Part shown: in pieces, positions 8,430 through 18,009 of the stretch
How positions within the stretch are numbered: the stretch's first letter is position 1
Layout of the letters: every line of letters starts with the position of its first letter
From: Streptomyces sp. Go-475
GTDB taxonomy: Bacteria > Actinomycetota > Actinomycetes > Streptomycetales > Streptomycetaceae
Length of the DNA stretch: 64,000 nucleotides
Reading direction: 5' to 3'
Assembly (NCBI RefSeq): GCF_003330845.1
Contig: NZ_CP026121.1
Span: 1,648,501-1,712,500, forward strand
Made by a program: the position numbers and the translations under genes
Notes under the pieces: model-generated
What the model was told of the DNA's origin: nothing
Databases searched by the model: none
Seen by the model: the letters and a program-made list of their open reading frames with translations, nothing else

Positions 8430-9620
8430 CTACCGGAAGGCGTCGAGCCCGGTGAGCGCCTTGCCCAGCACGAGCTGGTGCATCTCGACGGTGCCCTCGT
8501 AGGTGAGCACCGACTCGAGGTTGGTCGCGTGCCGCATGACGGGATATTCGAGGGAGATCCCGTTGGCCCCCAGGATCGTGCGGGCCGTGCGGCAGATCTC
8601 GATCGCCTCCCGCACGTTGTTGAGCTTGCCGAAGCTGACCTGCTCGGGACGCAGGCGGCCGGCGTCCATCCGCCGCCCCAGATGATGGGCGAGCAGGATC
8701 CCCTTGTGCAGTTCCACCGCCATGTCGGCGAGTTTGGCCTGGGTGAGCTGGAAGCCCCCGATGGGCCGCCCGAACTGCTCCCGTGACTTCGCGTAGTCGA
8801 CGGCGGCCTCGAAGCAGCTGCGGGCCGCGCCCATGGCGCCCCAGACGATCCCGTACCGGGCGTGCGACAGACAGCTGAGGGGTCCGCGCAGGCCGGTGAC
8901 CTCGGGGAGGACGGCGTCGGCGGGCAGCCGTACGTCGTCGAGGACGAGTTCACTGGTGACGGAGGCGCGCAGGGACCACTTGTGCTTGATCTCCGGCGCC
9001 GAGAACCCGCGGGTGTCGGTGGGTACGGCGAACCCGCGGATCCCTTCCTCGCTCTGCGCCCAGACGACGGCGACTCCGGCGACCGACCCGTTGGTGATCC
9101 ACATCTTGCGGCCGTTCAGGATCCAGTCCGTGCCGTCGCGCTTGGCGTACGTGCGCATGGAGGCGGGGTCGGAGCCGTGGTCGGGCTCGGTGAGACCGAA
9201 GCAGCCGATGACCTCGCCGGCGGCCATGCGGGGCAGCCACTGCTGCTTCTGCTCCTCGCTGCCGAAGCGGTGGAGGGCGTACATGGCGAGGGAGCCCTGC
9301 ACGGAGACGAGGGAGCGGATGCCGGAGTCGGCGGCCTCCAGTTCCAGGCAGGCGAGCCCGTACTGCACGGCGCTCGCCCCGGCGCAGCCGTACCCCTCCA
9401 GGGACATCCCGAGGGCACCGAGGCTCCCGAGTTCCCGGGCGAGCTCCCGGATGCCCGGCAGTTCGCCCTTCTCGTACCACTCTGCGACGTACGGCAGCAC
9501 CCGGTCGGCGGCCCACGACCGCACGGTGTCCCTGATGCCGAGGTCCTCCGGTTCCAGCAGGTCGTCGAGCCCGAGGGGGTCGGCGGGATCGAAAGGAGGC
9601 AGCTTGGACGGACCGGACAT
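8430..9620 (-). CDS. gcdH: Acyl-CoA dehydrogenase, glutaryl-CoA dehydrogenase type
   Basis: FAD-dependent acyl-CoA dehydrogenase of 396 residues. Glutaryl-CoA dehydrogenases oxidise and decarboxylate glutaryl-CoA to crotonyl-CoA in lysine/tryptophan breakdown. Visible family blocks are GCFGLTEPDHGSDPASM (FAD/substrate loop), KMWITNGSVAGVAVVWAQ, SREQFGRPIGGFQLTQAKLADM and the catalytic-glutamate block LTYEGTVEMHQL near the C-terminus. The N-terminal PFDPADPLGLDDLLEPED extension is usual for this subgroup. The ATG at 9620 has GGAGG about 9 nt upstream. No electron-transfer flavoprotein or CoA-transferase gene is adjacent; exact substrate is inferred from sequence resemblance. Confidence 0.82.
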   Translation of the reverse strand: MSGPSKLPPFDPADPLGLDDLLEPEDLGIRDTVRSWAADRVLPYVAEWYEKGELPGIRELARELGSLGALGMSLEGYGCAGASAVQYGLACLELEAADSGIRSLVSVQGSLAMYALHRFGSEEQKQQWLPRMAAGEVIGCFGLTEPDHGSDPASMRTYAKRDGTDWILNGRKMWITNGSVAGVAVVWAQSEEGIRGFAVPTDTRGFSAPEIKHKWSLRASVTSELVLDDVRLPADAVLPEVTGLRGPLSCLSHARYGIVWGAMGAARSCFEAAVDYAKSREQFGRPIGGFQLTQAKLADMAVELHKGILLAHHLGRRMDAGRLRPEQVSFGKLNNVREAIEICRTARTILGANGISLEYPVMRHATNLESVLTYEGTVEMHQLVLGKALTGLDAFR

Positions 9621-9775
9621 GATCGACACCCTCCGAGACTCTTTAACTAGCACCGCTAGCCAAGACGCTACGACGCCCGCCTGCCCCCGCACCACCCGTA
9701 ACCGCCGACTGAGAGGTGAAGCTCGCCCGTGGTCGGCACGCGGTCACGGGCGGCGCGTGGGTGGGCCGAGGTGGG

Positions 9776-11377
9776 TCACACCGAGACGCGTGACTCCGCG
9801 GCGTCCCGAGGGGCAGGTACCTCCACCGCCCCCGCCTCACACTGCATCACCCGCGGCAACCGCAACGCCATCACCGCTCCGAGCAGCAACAACCCCGCAC
9901 TCACCAGCAACGTCACATGCAGCCCGTGGACGAACGCGTCCCGGGCGGCGTGCCGCAGAGCAACACCCGCGGAACCGCCCAGCTGCGCGGCAACCTCGTA
10001 CGCCTCCCCGAGCGAATGTCCCGCCGAGGAGGACGCCGACTCCGGCACCCCGGGCACGCCCGACAGCCCGGGCGCGTACGCCGCGTTCATCACGCTGCCG
10101 AGCAGGGCGATCCCGATCCCCGCCCCCAGCTGGTACGACGTCTCCCCGATCGCCGCCGCCCCACCGGCCTGCTCCTGCGGCGCCTCGCTGAGCATCGACT
10201 CGTACGCCCCGAACAGCGTCGTCTCCAGCCCGAAGCCCAGCAGCACGAACCCGGTGAGCATCAGCGCGCAGTCGTCGGTCCGGCCCAGCGCCGTCAGCAG
10301 CACCACCGCGAACGCGGTGAGGCAGAACCCGGCGCACACCATCCGCCGCGGCCCGAACCGCCGCAGCATCCGCGCCCCGGCCAGCCCGGCCGCCATCGCC
10401 GCGAACGTCAGCGGCAGCAGCCTGAGCCCCGTCTCCAGCGGCGACAGCCCGAGCACCAGCTGCAGGTACTGCGCCGCGATCAGTTCGAGACCCACCAGCG
10501 CGAGCATCGCCAGCACGATGCACCCGACGGACGTGCTGAACGCCGGCCGGGCGAACATCGTGAGGTCGACCAGCGGATGCTCCCGCCGCCGCTGCCGCCG
10601 CACGAACCCGACGAGCAGCGCCGCGCCCGCCACCAGCGGCAGCACGGTGAACAGGCTCCCCACCGGCTCCCCGCCCCCGAGCCGCTTGACGCCCAGCACC
10701 ACGCCGAACAGGCCGGCGGCCGCCATCAGCGCGCCGACGACGTCCCAGGGCCCGTTGCCGTCGCCCTTCGACTCGGGCAGCAGCAGACGTCCCACCGGGA
10801 GGCTGACCAGCATCAACGGAATGTTGACGAGGAAGACCGAGCCCCACCAGAAGTGCTCCAGCAGGAAGCCGCCGAGCAGCGGCCCGACCGCGGCCCCCAC
10901 CGCGGCCACGGCGCTCCAGACGCCGATCGCGAGCGCCCGCTCCCGCCGGTCGGGGAAGACCTGCCGCAGGATCGACAGGGTCGCCGGCATGATCATCGCG
11001 CCGCCCACCCCGAGCAGCGCCCGCGCCACGATGAGCAGTTGCGCGCTGTCCGCGAGGGCGGCGAGGGCCGAGGCGACGCCGAAGAGCGCGTATCCGAGGA
11101 GCAGGACCCTTCTGCGGCCGACGCGGTCGCCGAGCGTGCCGAACAGGATCAGCAGCGACGCGCAGACCAGCGGGTAGACGTCGACGATCCAGAGCAGCTC
11201 GATCCCGCCGGGCTTGAGGTCCTCGGTGACGGCGGGGACCGCCACGTGCAGCACGGTGGCGTCGACGGCGACCAGCAGCAGGCTGACGCAGAGGACGACC
11301 AGGACCACCCAGCGGTTGGCACCGGCCCCGGCCGCCCGACGGCGCAGCGAAGCGGCGGCCGTGGTCGTCCCGGACAT
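9776..11377 (-). CDS. MFS drug exporter, DHA2 (EmrB/QacA) family
   Basis: A 533-residue multi-spanning exporter with about 14 transmembrane helices. Family marks include the first-helix VDATVLHVAVPAVTEDL, the loop-2 GTLGDRVGRRRVLLLGY motif A, motif C-like GPLLGGFLLEHFWWGSVFLVNIP and a repeated second half. Such pumps use the proton gradient to export cationic or hydrophobic toxins. The ATG at 11377 has GGAGG 7 nt upstream; further upstream codons are non-coding. No regulator is adjacent. Its promoter region runs straight into the broken 5' edge of a divergent glycosyltransferase remnant, suggesting a rearrangement placed it here. Confidence 0.85.
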   Translation of the reverse strand: MSGTTTAAASLRRRAAGAGANRWVVLVVLCVSLLLVAVDATVLHVAVPAVTEDLKPGGIELLWIVDVYPLVCASLLILFGTLGDRVGRRRVLLLGYALFGVASALAALADSAQLLIVARALLGVGGAMIMPATLSILRQVFPDRRERALAIGVWSAVAAVGAAVGPLLGGFLLEHFWWGSVFLVNIPLMLVSLPVGRLLLPESKGDGNGPWDVVGALMAAAGLFGVVLGVKRLGGGEPVGSLFTVLPLVAGAALLVGFVRRQRRREHPLVDLTMFARPAFSTSVGCIVLAMLALVGLELIAAQYLQLVLGLSPLETGLRLLPLTFAAMAAGLAGARMLRRFGPRRMVCAGFCLTAFAVVLLTALGRTDDCALMLTGFVLLGFGLETTLFGAYESMLSEAPQEQAGGAAAIGETSYQLGAGIGIALLGSVMNAAYAPGLSGVPGVPESASSSAGHSLGEAYEVAAQLGGSAGVALRHAARDAFVHGLHVTLLVSAGLLLLGAVMALRLPRVMQCEAGAVEVPAPRDAAESRVSV

Positions 11378-11417
11378 GTACGTACCTCCAAGATGTTCCT
11401 CGCGATCGGCGGGCTCA

Positions 11418-12122
11418 CGGGGTGGGGCCCTGCTGGCGGGGCTGACCCGGCCGGTGGGGGTGGCGGTGGTGGCGGCCGTGTGGGTGACGGCGGTGGTCTC
11501 GTTCGTGCGGGAGCGGCGCGCGGCCGGGGCGGACGGCGCGCACGGCGGGACACACGCCGCCGGCTCGGCCGGCGGAGGCGCCCGGCGGGACGACGACCCC
11601 GCCGCCCCCGCCGGCGACCGCCCCCGGGCCCGCCGCGTGCTGGGCATGCTGCTCGCGCCCCTCGGCACCGCCGGCTACGTCCTCTGGGTCGGCCACCGCA
11701 CGGGCAAGGGCCCGCTGGGCTATCTCGATGTGCAGGCCGGCTGGCGCAACGGCTTCGACGGCGGTTACGCGTTCGCCCGGTTCGTCGGCGAAAAGTTCAC
11801 GTCGTTCCCCTCGGCCCTGGCCGGCGTGGGGCTGATCCTCGGGGTCGCGTCAGTCATCTGGCTGTATGCGGTCGGCGTACGTCAGCGCCAGCCGCTGCCG
11901 CTGCTGGTCTACACCGGCGTCGTCACCGCGCTCGCCCTGTGCGCGTCGAGCTACTTCGGCTCGAAACCGCGCCTGCTGATGCCCGCCTTCCCCCTGCTGC
12001 TGCCCCTCGCCCTGGCCCTGGCGAGGCTGAGTATCCGCAGGTCAGCCTGGGTGCTCGGGGCGGTGGCGGTCGCCTCGGCGGCGTACGGGGCGTTCTGGCT
12101 GAACGGCTCCGGTCCGCCCTGA
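11418..12122 (+). pseudogene. 5'-truncated polytopic glycosyltransferase (mannosyltransferase-like) remnant
   Basis: The frame encodes only the C-terminal part of a membrane glycosyltransferase. Homology-like sequence begins at about 11418 with ALLAGLTRPVGVAVVAAVW and continues through APLGTAGYVLWVGHRTGKG, a loop with WRNGFDGGYAFARF, then three helices ending near AYGAFWLNGSG. From memory, intact Streptomyces relatives are about 400 residues with several N-terminal helices and a catalytic Asp loop before this point; all of that is missing. Upstream the frame runs into the MFS gene on the opposite strand without a plausible start or ribosome-binding site. I call it a pseudogene; a short functional product cannot be excluded. 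Confidence 0.65.
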
Positions 12123-12349
12123 CCCGCTGTGAGCGCCGGGAGAATTCCACCCCATGCTCCGGTGAACGAATTCAAAAGCGCGATAAAACCCGCCCCCGGA
12201 ATGATCAAAGGAATTGAAGGCCACGGCGGCCGACGATTGCAGATTCGCTGGAAATAAACCTCCTCCTGAGAGGAATCCCACATCACATCGTCATCACAAA
12301 GCCGTTGATTCGACCGGGATCTGAGCTCACTCGCTGTAACGTCGATTGG

Positions 12350-13345
12350 GTGCGTACCGAACCGAAGCTCACCCGTCTGGACCGGGTGTTCGCCCGGCTG
12401 GACCGTGAGCCGGAACGACCGGCCCACATCGATGTGCCGAAGATGAGCAGGCACCGCATCGTGCTCTTCGCGGCGACCCTGGCCTTCTACGGCGCGATCG
12501 TGTGGGCCGTGATCATCACGTCCTGGCTGGTCCGGCTCGACTGGCAGGTCATGTTCTTCCGGCCGTACCAGCAGTGGTCGGGGATCCACTGGTTCGTCGA
12601 CTACTACGTGGTGCTCGGCCAGCGCGGCCCGACCGCCGTGATGGTCGCGGCCTGGCTGGGCTGGCGCTCCTGGCGGCAGCACACGCTGCGCCCGCTGCTC
12701 GCCCTCGGCGTCTCACTGCTGCTGCTGAACGTGACGGTCGGCGCCGCGAAGTACGGCATGGGCCGCCTGGGGCCGCACTACGCGACGGTGATCGGCTCGA
12801 ACGAGATGTGGCGCGGCGGCGATATATTTCCGAGCGGTCACACCGCCAACGCCGTGGTGACCTGGGGAATCCTGGCCTATCTGGCCTCCACCCCGAGAGC
12901 GCGCCGCTGGCTGTCCGCCGTGTCCGCCGTGACCTCGCTCGGCGTGGGCATGGCCACCGTCTACCTCGGTACGCACTGGCTGAGCGATGTACTGCTCGGC
13001 TGGGCCGCCGGCCTGCTGATCCTGCTCGCCCTGCCCTGGTTCGAGCCGCTCATCGCCCGGTCCGAGGAGCGCATCTTCGACCTGCGGGACCGCTGGCGGG
13101 AGCGCCGGAGCCGGGCCGCGACCGCCCCGGCCGGCCCCCCGCCCGTGGTGGTCACACCGCTGCCCGCCGATCGGGAGGACGTCGCGGCCCGCTCGTCCCG
13201 TGCCCCGGCCTACCTGGCACCGGGCCCGCACACGTCCCGCTCGGAGCGCACGCCGATCACCCCCGCCGGCAGCCGCCGGCCACCGCAGCCGGAGCGCCAC
13301 CCGCGCGGCTCGACCCCTTCGGCCCGGCCGCTGACGGGCGGCTGA
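12350..13345 (+). CDS. PAP2-family membrane phosphatase
   Basis: Type 2 phosphatidic acid phosphatase of about 331 residues with six transmembrane helices and a Pro/Arg-rich C-terminal tail. Phosphatase motifs: KYGMGRLGP for the KX6RP-like first motif, PSGHTAN for the second, and YLGTHWLSDV for the third, which keeps His and Asp but lacks the usual Arg. Substrates of such enzymes include phosphatidic acid and undecaprenyl pyrophosphate; which one applies cannot be told. The GTG at 12350 has no clear Shine-Dalgarno; TGTAAC 9 nt upstream may be a -10 element of a leaderless transcript. An in-frame upstream start at 12305 is possible. Codons ATA and TTT beside the PSGH motif are rare for this genome. 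Confidence 0.82.
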   Translation: MRTEPKLTRLDRVFARLDREPERPAHIDVPKMSRHRIVLFAATLAFYGAIVWAVIITSWLVRLDWQVMFFRPYQQWSGIHWFVDYYVVLGQRGPTAVMVAAWLGWRSWRQHTLRPLLALGVSLLLLNVTVGAAKYGMGRLGPHYATVIGSNEMWRGGDIFPSGHTANAVVTWGILAYLASTPRARRWLSAVSAVTSLGVGMATVYLGTHWLSDVLLGWAAGLLILLALPWFEPLIARSEERIFDLRDRWRERRSRAATAPAGPPPVVVTPLPADREDVAARSSRAPAYLAPGPHTSRSERTPITPAGSRRPPQPERHPRGSTPSARPLTGG

Positions 13346-13389
13346 CCACGGCGACGACCGGGCCGGTACGCACACCCGGCCGGACAGGG

Positions 13390-13426
13390 CGAAGGCCCCG
13401 GTTCCCGAGCGGAACCGGGGCCTTCG
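13390..13426. terminator. Bidirectional 16-bp hairpin terminator
   Basis: CGAAGGCCCCGGTTCC, loop CGAGC and its exact complement form a 16-bp stem between the convergent PAP2 and I78-inhibitor genes. Confidence 0.88.
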
Positions 13427-13433
13427 CGGTGTC

Positions 13434-13649
13434 TCAGCCCTTCCAGGCCCGCGCCACCCGGCCGCCCTTCACCTCGAAGTTCAGCCGGCCCACGCGGTAC
13501 TCCATCGTGATGATCGCCCCCGGCGGCAGCGCGCGCACCGTCGCCCAGCCGCGCTCGCGCGCGAGGCGTTCGGCCCGGTCGGCCGCGAGGCCGACATAGG
13601 TGTCCGGGCTGTCGTCGGGTTCCGCGGAAGGTGTCGGAATCGATGCCAT
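13434..13649 (-). CDS. I78-family peptidase inhibitor
   Basis: A 71-residue protein. The core GLAADRAERLARERGW, TVRALPPGAIITMEYR and GRLNFEVKGGRVARAWKG carries the compact I78/potato-inhibitor-like pattern, including the reactive-loop region around ITMEY and the conserved Trp near the C-terminus. There is no signal peptide, so it probably acts inside the cell or is exported another way. It lies 7 kb from the streptogrisins; whether it inhibits them is unknown. The start is ATG; the ribosome-binding site is weak. Confidence 0.7.
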   Translation of the reverse strand: MASIPTPSAEPDDSPDTYVGLAADRAERLARERGWATVRALPPGAIITMEYRVGRLNFEVKGGRVARAWKG

Positions 13650-14076
13650 GCGGCCACGCTATGTCCTGCCCGGCGACCGGGGAAGGCCGGGCCCGCGACC
13701 CCGGTCGCCGTCCGTCTCCTGTCACGCTTCTGTCACAAGATCACGACAGGCGTTTCGGGGAGTGCCGGTCACACGGACGAGCGGTTCCGTAGGCCTTCCG
13801 CAGGCATTCGACCGTAATTCCCGGCAGTCGCATGAGCTGATGGAAAAGCCCGTCGGAATGACCCGGGAGAAGTTCCCCCGGGACTCGTTCCATTCCGGCC
13901 CCGCACCGGGTCCGCGGGGCGGTACACCGCACCGGAATTGGCAGGGCTTCGGCGTGAAGAGGCCGGTACGCCCCCTGTCGGAGCCCGCCGTGCCGCGAGC
14001 ATCATGACGTGGGCTCGCGGGTACGTGTGGCGCGGGCTGCGGCGGGCCCGGTACGCGATGAGCGAAGGGGCGAGCG
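13650..14076. other. 427-bp intergenic region between I78 inhibitor and ctaD
   Basis: No convincing coding frame, RNA or repeat is seen. It must hold the promoters of the two divergent genes; I could not fix a -10/-35 pair with confidence. Confidence 0.5.
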
Positions 14077-15765
14077 ATGGGGACGCAGACCGTACAGGCG
14101 ACGGCGCCCGAGCAGCGGACGCGGCACGGGCGGGTGGTGGTCGACTGGCTCACGACGACGGACCACAAGAAGATCGGCCACCTCTACCTGATCACGTCGT
14201 TCGTGTTCTTCCTGGTCGCCGGCGTGATGGCGCTGCTGATGCGGGCCGAGCTGGCGCGCCCCGGCCTCCAGATCATCAACAACGAGCAGTTCAACCAGGC
14301 GTTCACGCTGCACGGCACGATCATGCTGCTGCTGTTCGCGACGCCGACCTTCGCGGGCTTCGCGAACGAGCTGATGCCGCTGCAGATCGGCGCGCCCGAC
14401 GTCGCGTTCCCGCGGCTGAACATGTTCTCGTACTGGCTGTTCCTGTTCGGCGGGCTGATCGTGCTCGGCTCGCTGCTGGTGCCCTCCGGGCCGGCCGACT
14501 TCGGCTGGTTCGCCTACGCCCCGCTCAACAGCGCGGAACGCACACCGGGCATCGGCGCCGACCTGTGGATCATGGGTCTGGCGCTGTCGGGTTTCGGCAC
14601 GATCCTGGGCGCGGTCAACTTCATCACCACGATCATCGGGATGCGCGCCCCCGGCATGACGATGTTCCGGATGCCGATCTTCGTGTGGAACACGCTGTTC
14701 ACGTCGATCCTCATCCTGATGGCGTTCCCGGTGCTGGCGGCGGCGCTGCTGGTGCTGGAGGCGGACCGGCGGTTCGGCTCGCAGGTCTTCGACGCGGCCA
14801 ACGGCGGGGCGATCCTGTGGCAGCACCTGTTCTGGTTCTTCGGCCATCCCGAGGTGTACATCATCGCGCTGCCGTTCTTCGGCATCATCACGGAGATCAT
14901 CCCGGTCTTCAGCCGCAAGCCGCTGTTCGGCTATCTGACGCTGGTCGGGGCGACCATGGCGATCACCGGCCTGTCGATGATCGTGTGGGCGCACCACATG
15001 TTCGCCACCGGCGCGGTGCTGCTGCCGTTCTTCTCCTTCATGAGCTTCCTGATCGCGGTGCCGACGGGTGTGAAGTTCTTCAACTGGGCGGGCACCATGC
15101 TGAAGGGCTCGCTGTCCTTCGAGACGCCGATGCTGTGGGCGACGGGCTTCCTGGTGACGTTCCTGTTCGGCGGGCTCACCGGGGTGATCCTGGCGTCGCC
15201 GCCGCTGGACTTCCATGTGACGGACACGTACTTCGTGGTCGCGCACTTCCACTACGTCGTCTTCGGCACCGTCGTCTTCGCGATCTTCGCCGGGTTCTTC
15301 TTCTGGTGGCCCAAGTTCACCGGGAAGATGCTCGACGAGCGGCTCGGCAAGATCCAGTTCTGGGCGCTCTTCGTCGGCTTCCACACCACGTTCCTGGTGC
15401 AGCACTGGCTGGGCGCCGAGGGCATGCCCCGCCGGTACGCCGACTACCTCGCGGCGGACGGCTTCACGGCGCTCAACACCGTGTCGACCATCGGCGCGTT
15501 CCTGCTCGGCATCTCGACGCTGCCGTTCCTCTACAACGTGTGGAAGACCGCCAGGTACGGCGAGAAGGTCGAGGTCGACGACCCCTGGGGCTACGGCCGC
15601 TCCCTGGAGTGGGCGACCTCCTGCCCGCCGCCCCGGCACAACTTCACGACGCTGCCCCGGATCCGCTCGGAGTCGCCGGCGTTCGACCTGCACCATCCCG
15701 AGTACGCGGCGGTGACTGCGCAGCCCGAGCCAGAGCCCCATCAAGCCGGTCGCGAGTCCTCCTGA
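14077..15765 (+). CDS. ctaD: Cytochrome c oxidase subunit I, stand-alone copy
   Basis: Core subunit of an aa3-type terminal oxidase, 562 residues, 12 transmembrane helices. Ligands visible: His79 (FTLHGTI) for low-spin haem a, the His257-Tyr261 cross-link pair in GHPEVY with Glu259, His305-His306 (AHHMF) for CuB, and His389/His391 (HFHYV) for haem a3 and haem a. All metal ligands are intact. No ctaC, ctaE, ctaF or qcr genes are nearby, so this is probably an additional paralogue of the copy in the main respiratory cluster and would need subunits supplied from elsewhere. The last 122 bp overlap the convergent WYL regulator gene. ATG start follows GAAGGGGCGAGCG. Confidence 0.92.
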   Translation: MGTQTVQATAPEQRTRHGRVVVDWLTTTDHKKIGHLYLITSFVFFLVAGVMALLMRAELARPGLQIINNEQFNQAFTLHGTIMLLLFATPTFAGFANELMPLQIGAPDVAFPRLNMFSYWLFLFGGLIVLGSLLVPSGPADFGWFAYAPLNSAERTPGIGADLWIMGLALSGFGTILGAVNFITTIIGMRAPGMTMFRMPIFVWNTLFTSILILMAFPVLAAALLVLEADRRFGSQVFDAANGGAILWQHLFWFFGHPEVYIIALPFFGIITEIIPVFSRKPLFGYLTLVGATMAITGLSMIVWAHHMFATGAVLLPFFSFMSFLIAVPTGVKFFNWAGTMLKGSLSFETPMLWATGFLVTFLFGGLTGVILASPPLDFHVTDTYFVVAHFHYVVFGTVVFAIFAGFFFWWPKFTGKMLDERLGKIQFWALFVGFHTTFLVQHWLGAEGMPRRYADYLAADGFTALNTVSTIGAFLLGISTLPFLYNVWKTARYGEKVEVDDPWGYGRSLEWATSCPPPRHNFTTLPRIRSESPAFDLHHPEYAAVTAQPEPEPHQAGRESS

Positions 15766-16684
15766 CCGCCTCGATCAGCCCCTCCGGCTCCAGCACCTCG
15801 AACTCGAAGCCCAGCATCACCACGTGGATGACCATCACGTCGAGGCTGCCCGCGCCGCAGCGCAGCAGACAGGTGTCGGGGCCCTCGGCCTCCAGCACTC
15901 CGGCGGAGGGCGAGATGTGCGCGGCGGCCTCCTCCAGGGGCGCCAGGAGCCGCACGACGGCGTGGGTGGCGTACACGCGCGTGGAGACGCCCTGGGAGAC
16001 GTATGCGGCGAGGTCCTCGGCGGGCGGCTCGCGGGGCGGGAAGCGGGGGCCGTGCGGCGGCTTGGGCGTGAGGCGGTCCACGCGGAACGTGCGCCAGTCC
16101 TGCCGGTCGAGGTCCCATGCGACCAGGTACCAGCGGCGCTCGGTGCACACCAGGCGGTGCGGTTCGACCGTGCGGCGGGAGGAGGTGCCGTCGTGGCCCT
16201 CGTACGCGAAGCGCAGCCGTTCGGCGTCCCGGCACAGGTGGGCGAGTTCGGTCAGCACGGCCGGGTCGACCGCGGAGGGCGCCGGGCCGCGCAGCATGGG
16301 CACGGTGAAGGCGTTGAGGGCGCCCACGCGGCGGCGCAGCCGGTCGGGCAGCACCTGTTCCAGCTTGGCGAGGGCGCGGACGGAGGTCTCGCCGATGCCC
16401 TCGATGCCCTGTCCGGCGGCCGTGCGCAGTCCGACGGCCACGGCCACGGCCTCGTCGTCGTCCAGCAGCAGCGGCGGCAGTTCGGCGCCCGCGCCCAGTT
16501 GGTAGCCGCCGCCGGTGCCGGGGCTGGCGTTGACCGGGTAGCCGAGTTCGCGCAGCCGGTCCACGTCCCGGCGCAGGGTGCGGGCGCTGACACCGAGCCG
16601 CTCGGCCAGGTCGGGGCCGGTCCACTCGCGGTGGGCCTGGAGCAGGGACAGCAGACGCAGCAGACGTGCCGAGGTCTCCAACAT
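15644..16684 (-). CDS. HTH/WYL-domain transcriptional regulator
   Basis: A 346-residue regulator. The N-terminal winged helix (residues 1-60: [40 protein letters not shown]) is of the DeoR/YafY type. A WYL ligand domain follows at about 140-230 ([34 protein letters not shown]) and a WCX C-terminal extension. Such proteins sense nucleotides or nucleic acid and often act as repressors or activators of neighbouring genes; the target here is unknown, with the ABC system or ctaD being candidates. The 3' end overlaps the 3' end of ctaD by 122 bp in convergent orientation. The ATG at 16684 has a poor ribosome-binding site. Confidence 0.85.
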   Translation of the reverse strand: MLETSARLLRLLSLLQAHREWTGPDLAERLGVSARTLRRDVDRLRELGYPVNASPGTGGGYQLGAGAELPPLLLDDDEAVAVAVGLRTAAGQGIEGIGETSVRALAKLEQVLPDRLRRRVGALNAFTVPMLRGPAPSAVDPAVLTELAHLCRDAERLRFAYEGHDGTSSRRTVEPHRLVCTERRWYLVAWDLDRQDWRTFRVDRLTPKPPHGPRFPPREPPAEDLAAYVSQGVSTRVYATHAVVRLLAPLEEAAAHISPSAGVLEAEGPDTCLLRCGAGSLDVMVIHVVMLGFEFEVLEPEGLIEAVRRTRDRLDGALARAAQSPPRTRDGAGRTPATPSGSGAAS

Positions 16685-16722
16685 GGGGCGAGTCTGCCAG
16701 CCCTTGCGGACAGCTGCTGTCC

Positions 16723-18009
16723 TCAAGGCCTGTAGGGCAGTTGCGGGACGGTGAAGCAGGTGCGGTTCATGTCCCCCTGGCCGACCCAGCCCTTCCCGTC
16801 CTGCCAGCGGGCCACCGACAGGCAGGTGTCGCTGGTCTTCGGCGGCTCGGGCAGCCGGGCGAACTCGACGGGGAGGAGCAGGCCGCCGGCGGTGTAGCCC
16901 TGGCTGCGGTTCATGTAGGCGTCGACGCACGCGCGCGTGATGCCCGTGCGCGCGCAGGACCGCGCGGCGTCCGTGAACCAGCGGGCGGCCGCCCAGCCCT
17001 CCAGTTGCCACTGGGAGTGCGTCTTCAGGTCCTTCGTCGCCTCGCGGAACTCCCGTACGGCCGGGTGGCGGGTGTCGTCGAAGTTGCGGCTGGAGCCGGT
17101 CGCCCAGAGGGCGTTGCGGCAGCGCGGGGCGTCCTCGTAGTCGTCGGGGACGGTGGACGTCCAGTTCTGCACGTTGGTCACCTTGGCGGTGACGTGGGCG
17201 CCGACCTCGTCCATGGCCCGGCAGAGCCGGGCGTTGCCGTGCCCGTCGATGGCGTCGAACACCAGGTCGGCGCCCTGCTCCTTCAGGTCGGCGGCGACGG
17301 CGCGGAAGTTGGGCAGGGCGAAGTCGACCTGCTCGGTGACGACCTGGTAGCCCTCGGCGCGCAGGCCCCGCTCGACCAGCCGGGCGTAGGCGGCGGACGC
17401 GGACTGGTTGTAGGAGACGACGGCCGCCGTGCGGGCGCCGTGCTCGCGCTTGAAGTAGCGGTAGACCTCGGTGCCGCCGTACAGGGTGCCGTCCCAGCCG
17501 GTGGTGCCGTTCCGGGGCGCGAGGCTGCCGTAGATGCCGTACAGGTGCGGATAGGTGTCGTAGGCGGCGCCGATGGGCTGGCCGCCGATGTCGGGCACGC
17601 GCGCGCGGGAGACGCGCGAGGCGCCCGCGTAGTCGAGGGCGGTGGTCGCCACGAGGGCGACGACCTCGTCCTCCTCGACCAGTCGGTGCACGCACTCGTT
17701 GTTGCCGACGCCGCTGCCGCCGTCGTCGCACAGGCGCACCTCGACGCGGCGGCCGTCGATGCCGCCGCGCGCGTTGAGCCGGTCGAACCAGGCCCTGGCC
17801 CCGTCGCGCGGGCCGGTGAAGGCGGCGCCGCCGACCGGGCTGGTGGCGCTGGTGATGATGCCGACCCGCAGCGGCGCGGTGTCGCGGGGCGCGGGGGTGC
17901 GGTCGTCGTGCTCGAAGTCGCTCTCCGGGAGCCGGCTGCCGCAGGCCGCGCTCAGGGCGAGCAGCAGCGCGGCGGCGACGGCCTCAGCAGCCCGGGACCG
18001 GCGACGCAT
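16723..18009 (-). CDS. Branched-chain amino acid-type ABC transporter solute-binding lipoprotein
   Basis: A 428-residue periplasmic-binding-protein fold type I lipoprotein (LivJ/LivK/UrtA class). The lipobox is LSAAC at the end of a short signal peptide beginning MRRRSR. The binding domain starts PLRVGIITSATSPVGGAAFTGPRDGARAWFDRLNARGG, the usual first-lobe pattern, with later blocks VVSYNQSASAAYA and GADLVFDAIDGHGNARLC. It should deliver substrate to the LivH-M-G/LivF proteins encoded divergently at 19169-22553. The start overlaps by 26 bp the stop of an upstream small lipoprotein gene, suggesting coupled translation. The true ligand (amino acid, urea, amide or other) cannot be read from sequence. 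Confidence 0.85.
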   Translation of the reverse strand: MRRRSRAAEAVAAALLLALSAACGSRLPESDFEHDDRTPAPRDTAPLRVGIITSATSPVGGAAFTGPRDGARAWFDRLNARGGIDGRRVEVRLCDDGGSGVGNNECVHRLVEEDEVVALVATTALDYAGASRVSRARVPDIGGQPIGAAYDTYPHLYGIYGSLAPRNGTTGWDGTLYGGTEVYRYFKREHGARTAAVVSYNQSASAAYARLVERGLRAEGYQVVTEQVDFALPNFRAVAADLKEQGADLVFDAIDGHGNARLCRAMDEVGAHVTAKVTNVQNWTSTVPDDYEDAPRCRNALWATGSSRNFDDTRHPAVREFREATKDLKTHSQWQLEGWAAARWFTDAARSCARTGITRACVDAYMNRSQGYTAGGLLLPVEFARLPEPPKTSDTCLSVARWQDGKGWVGQGDMNRTCFTVPQLPYRP

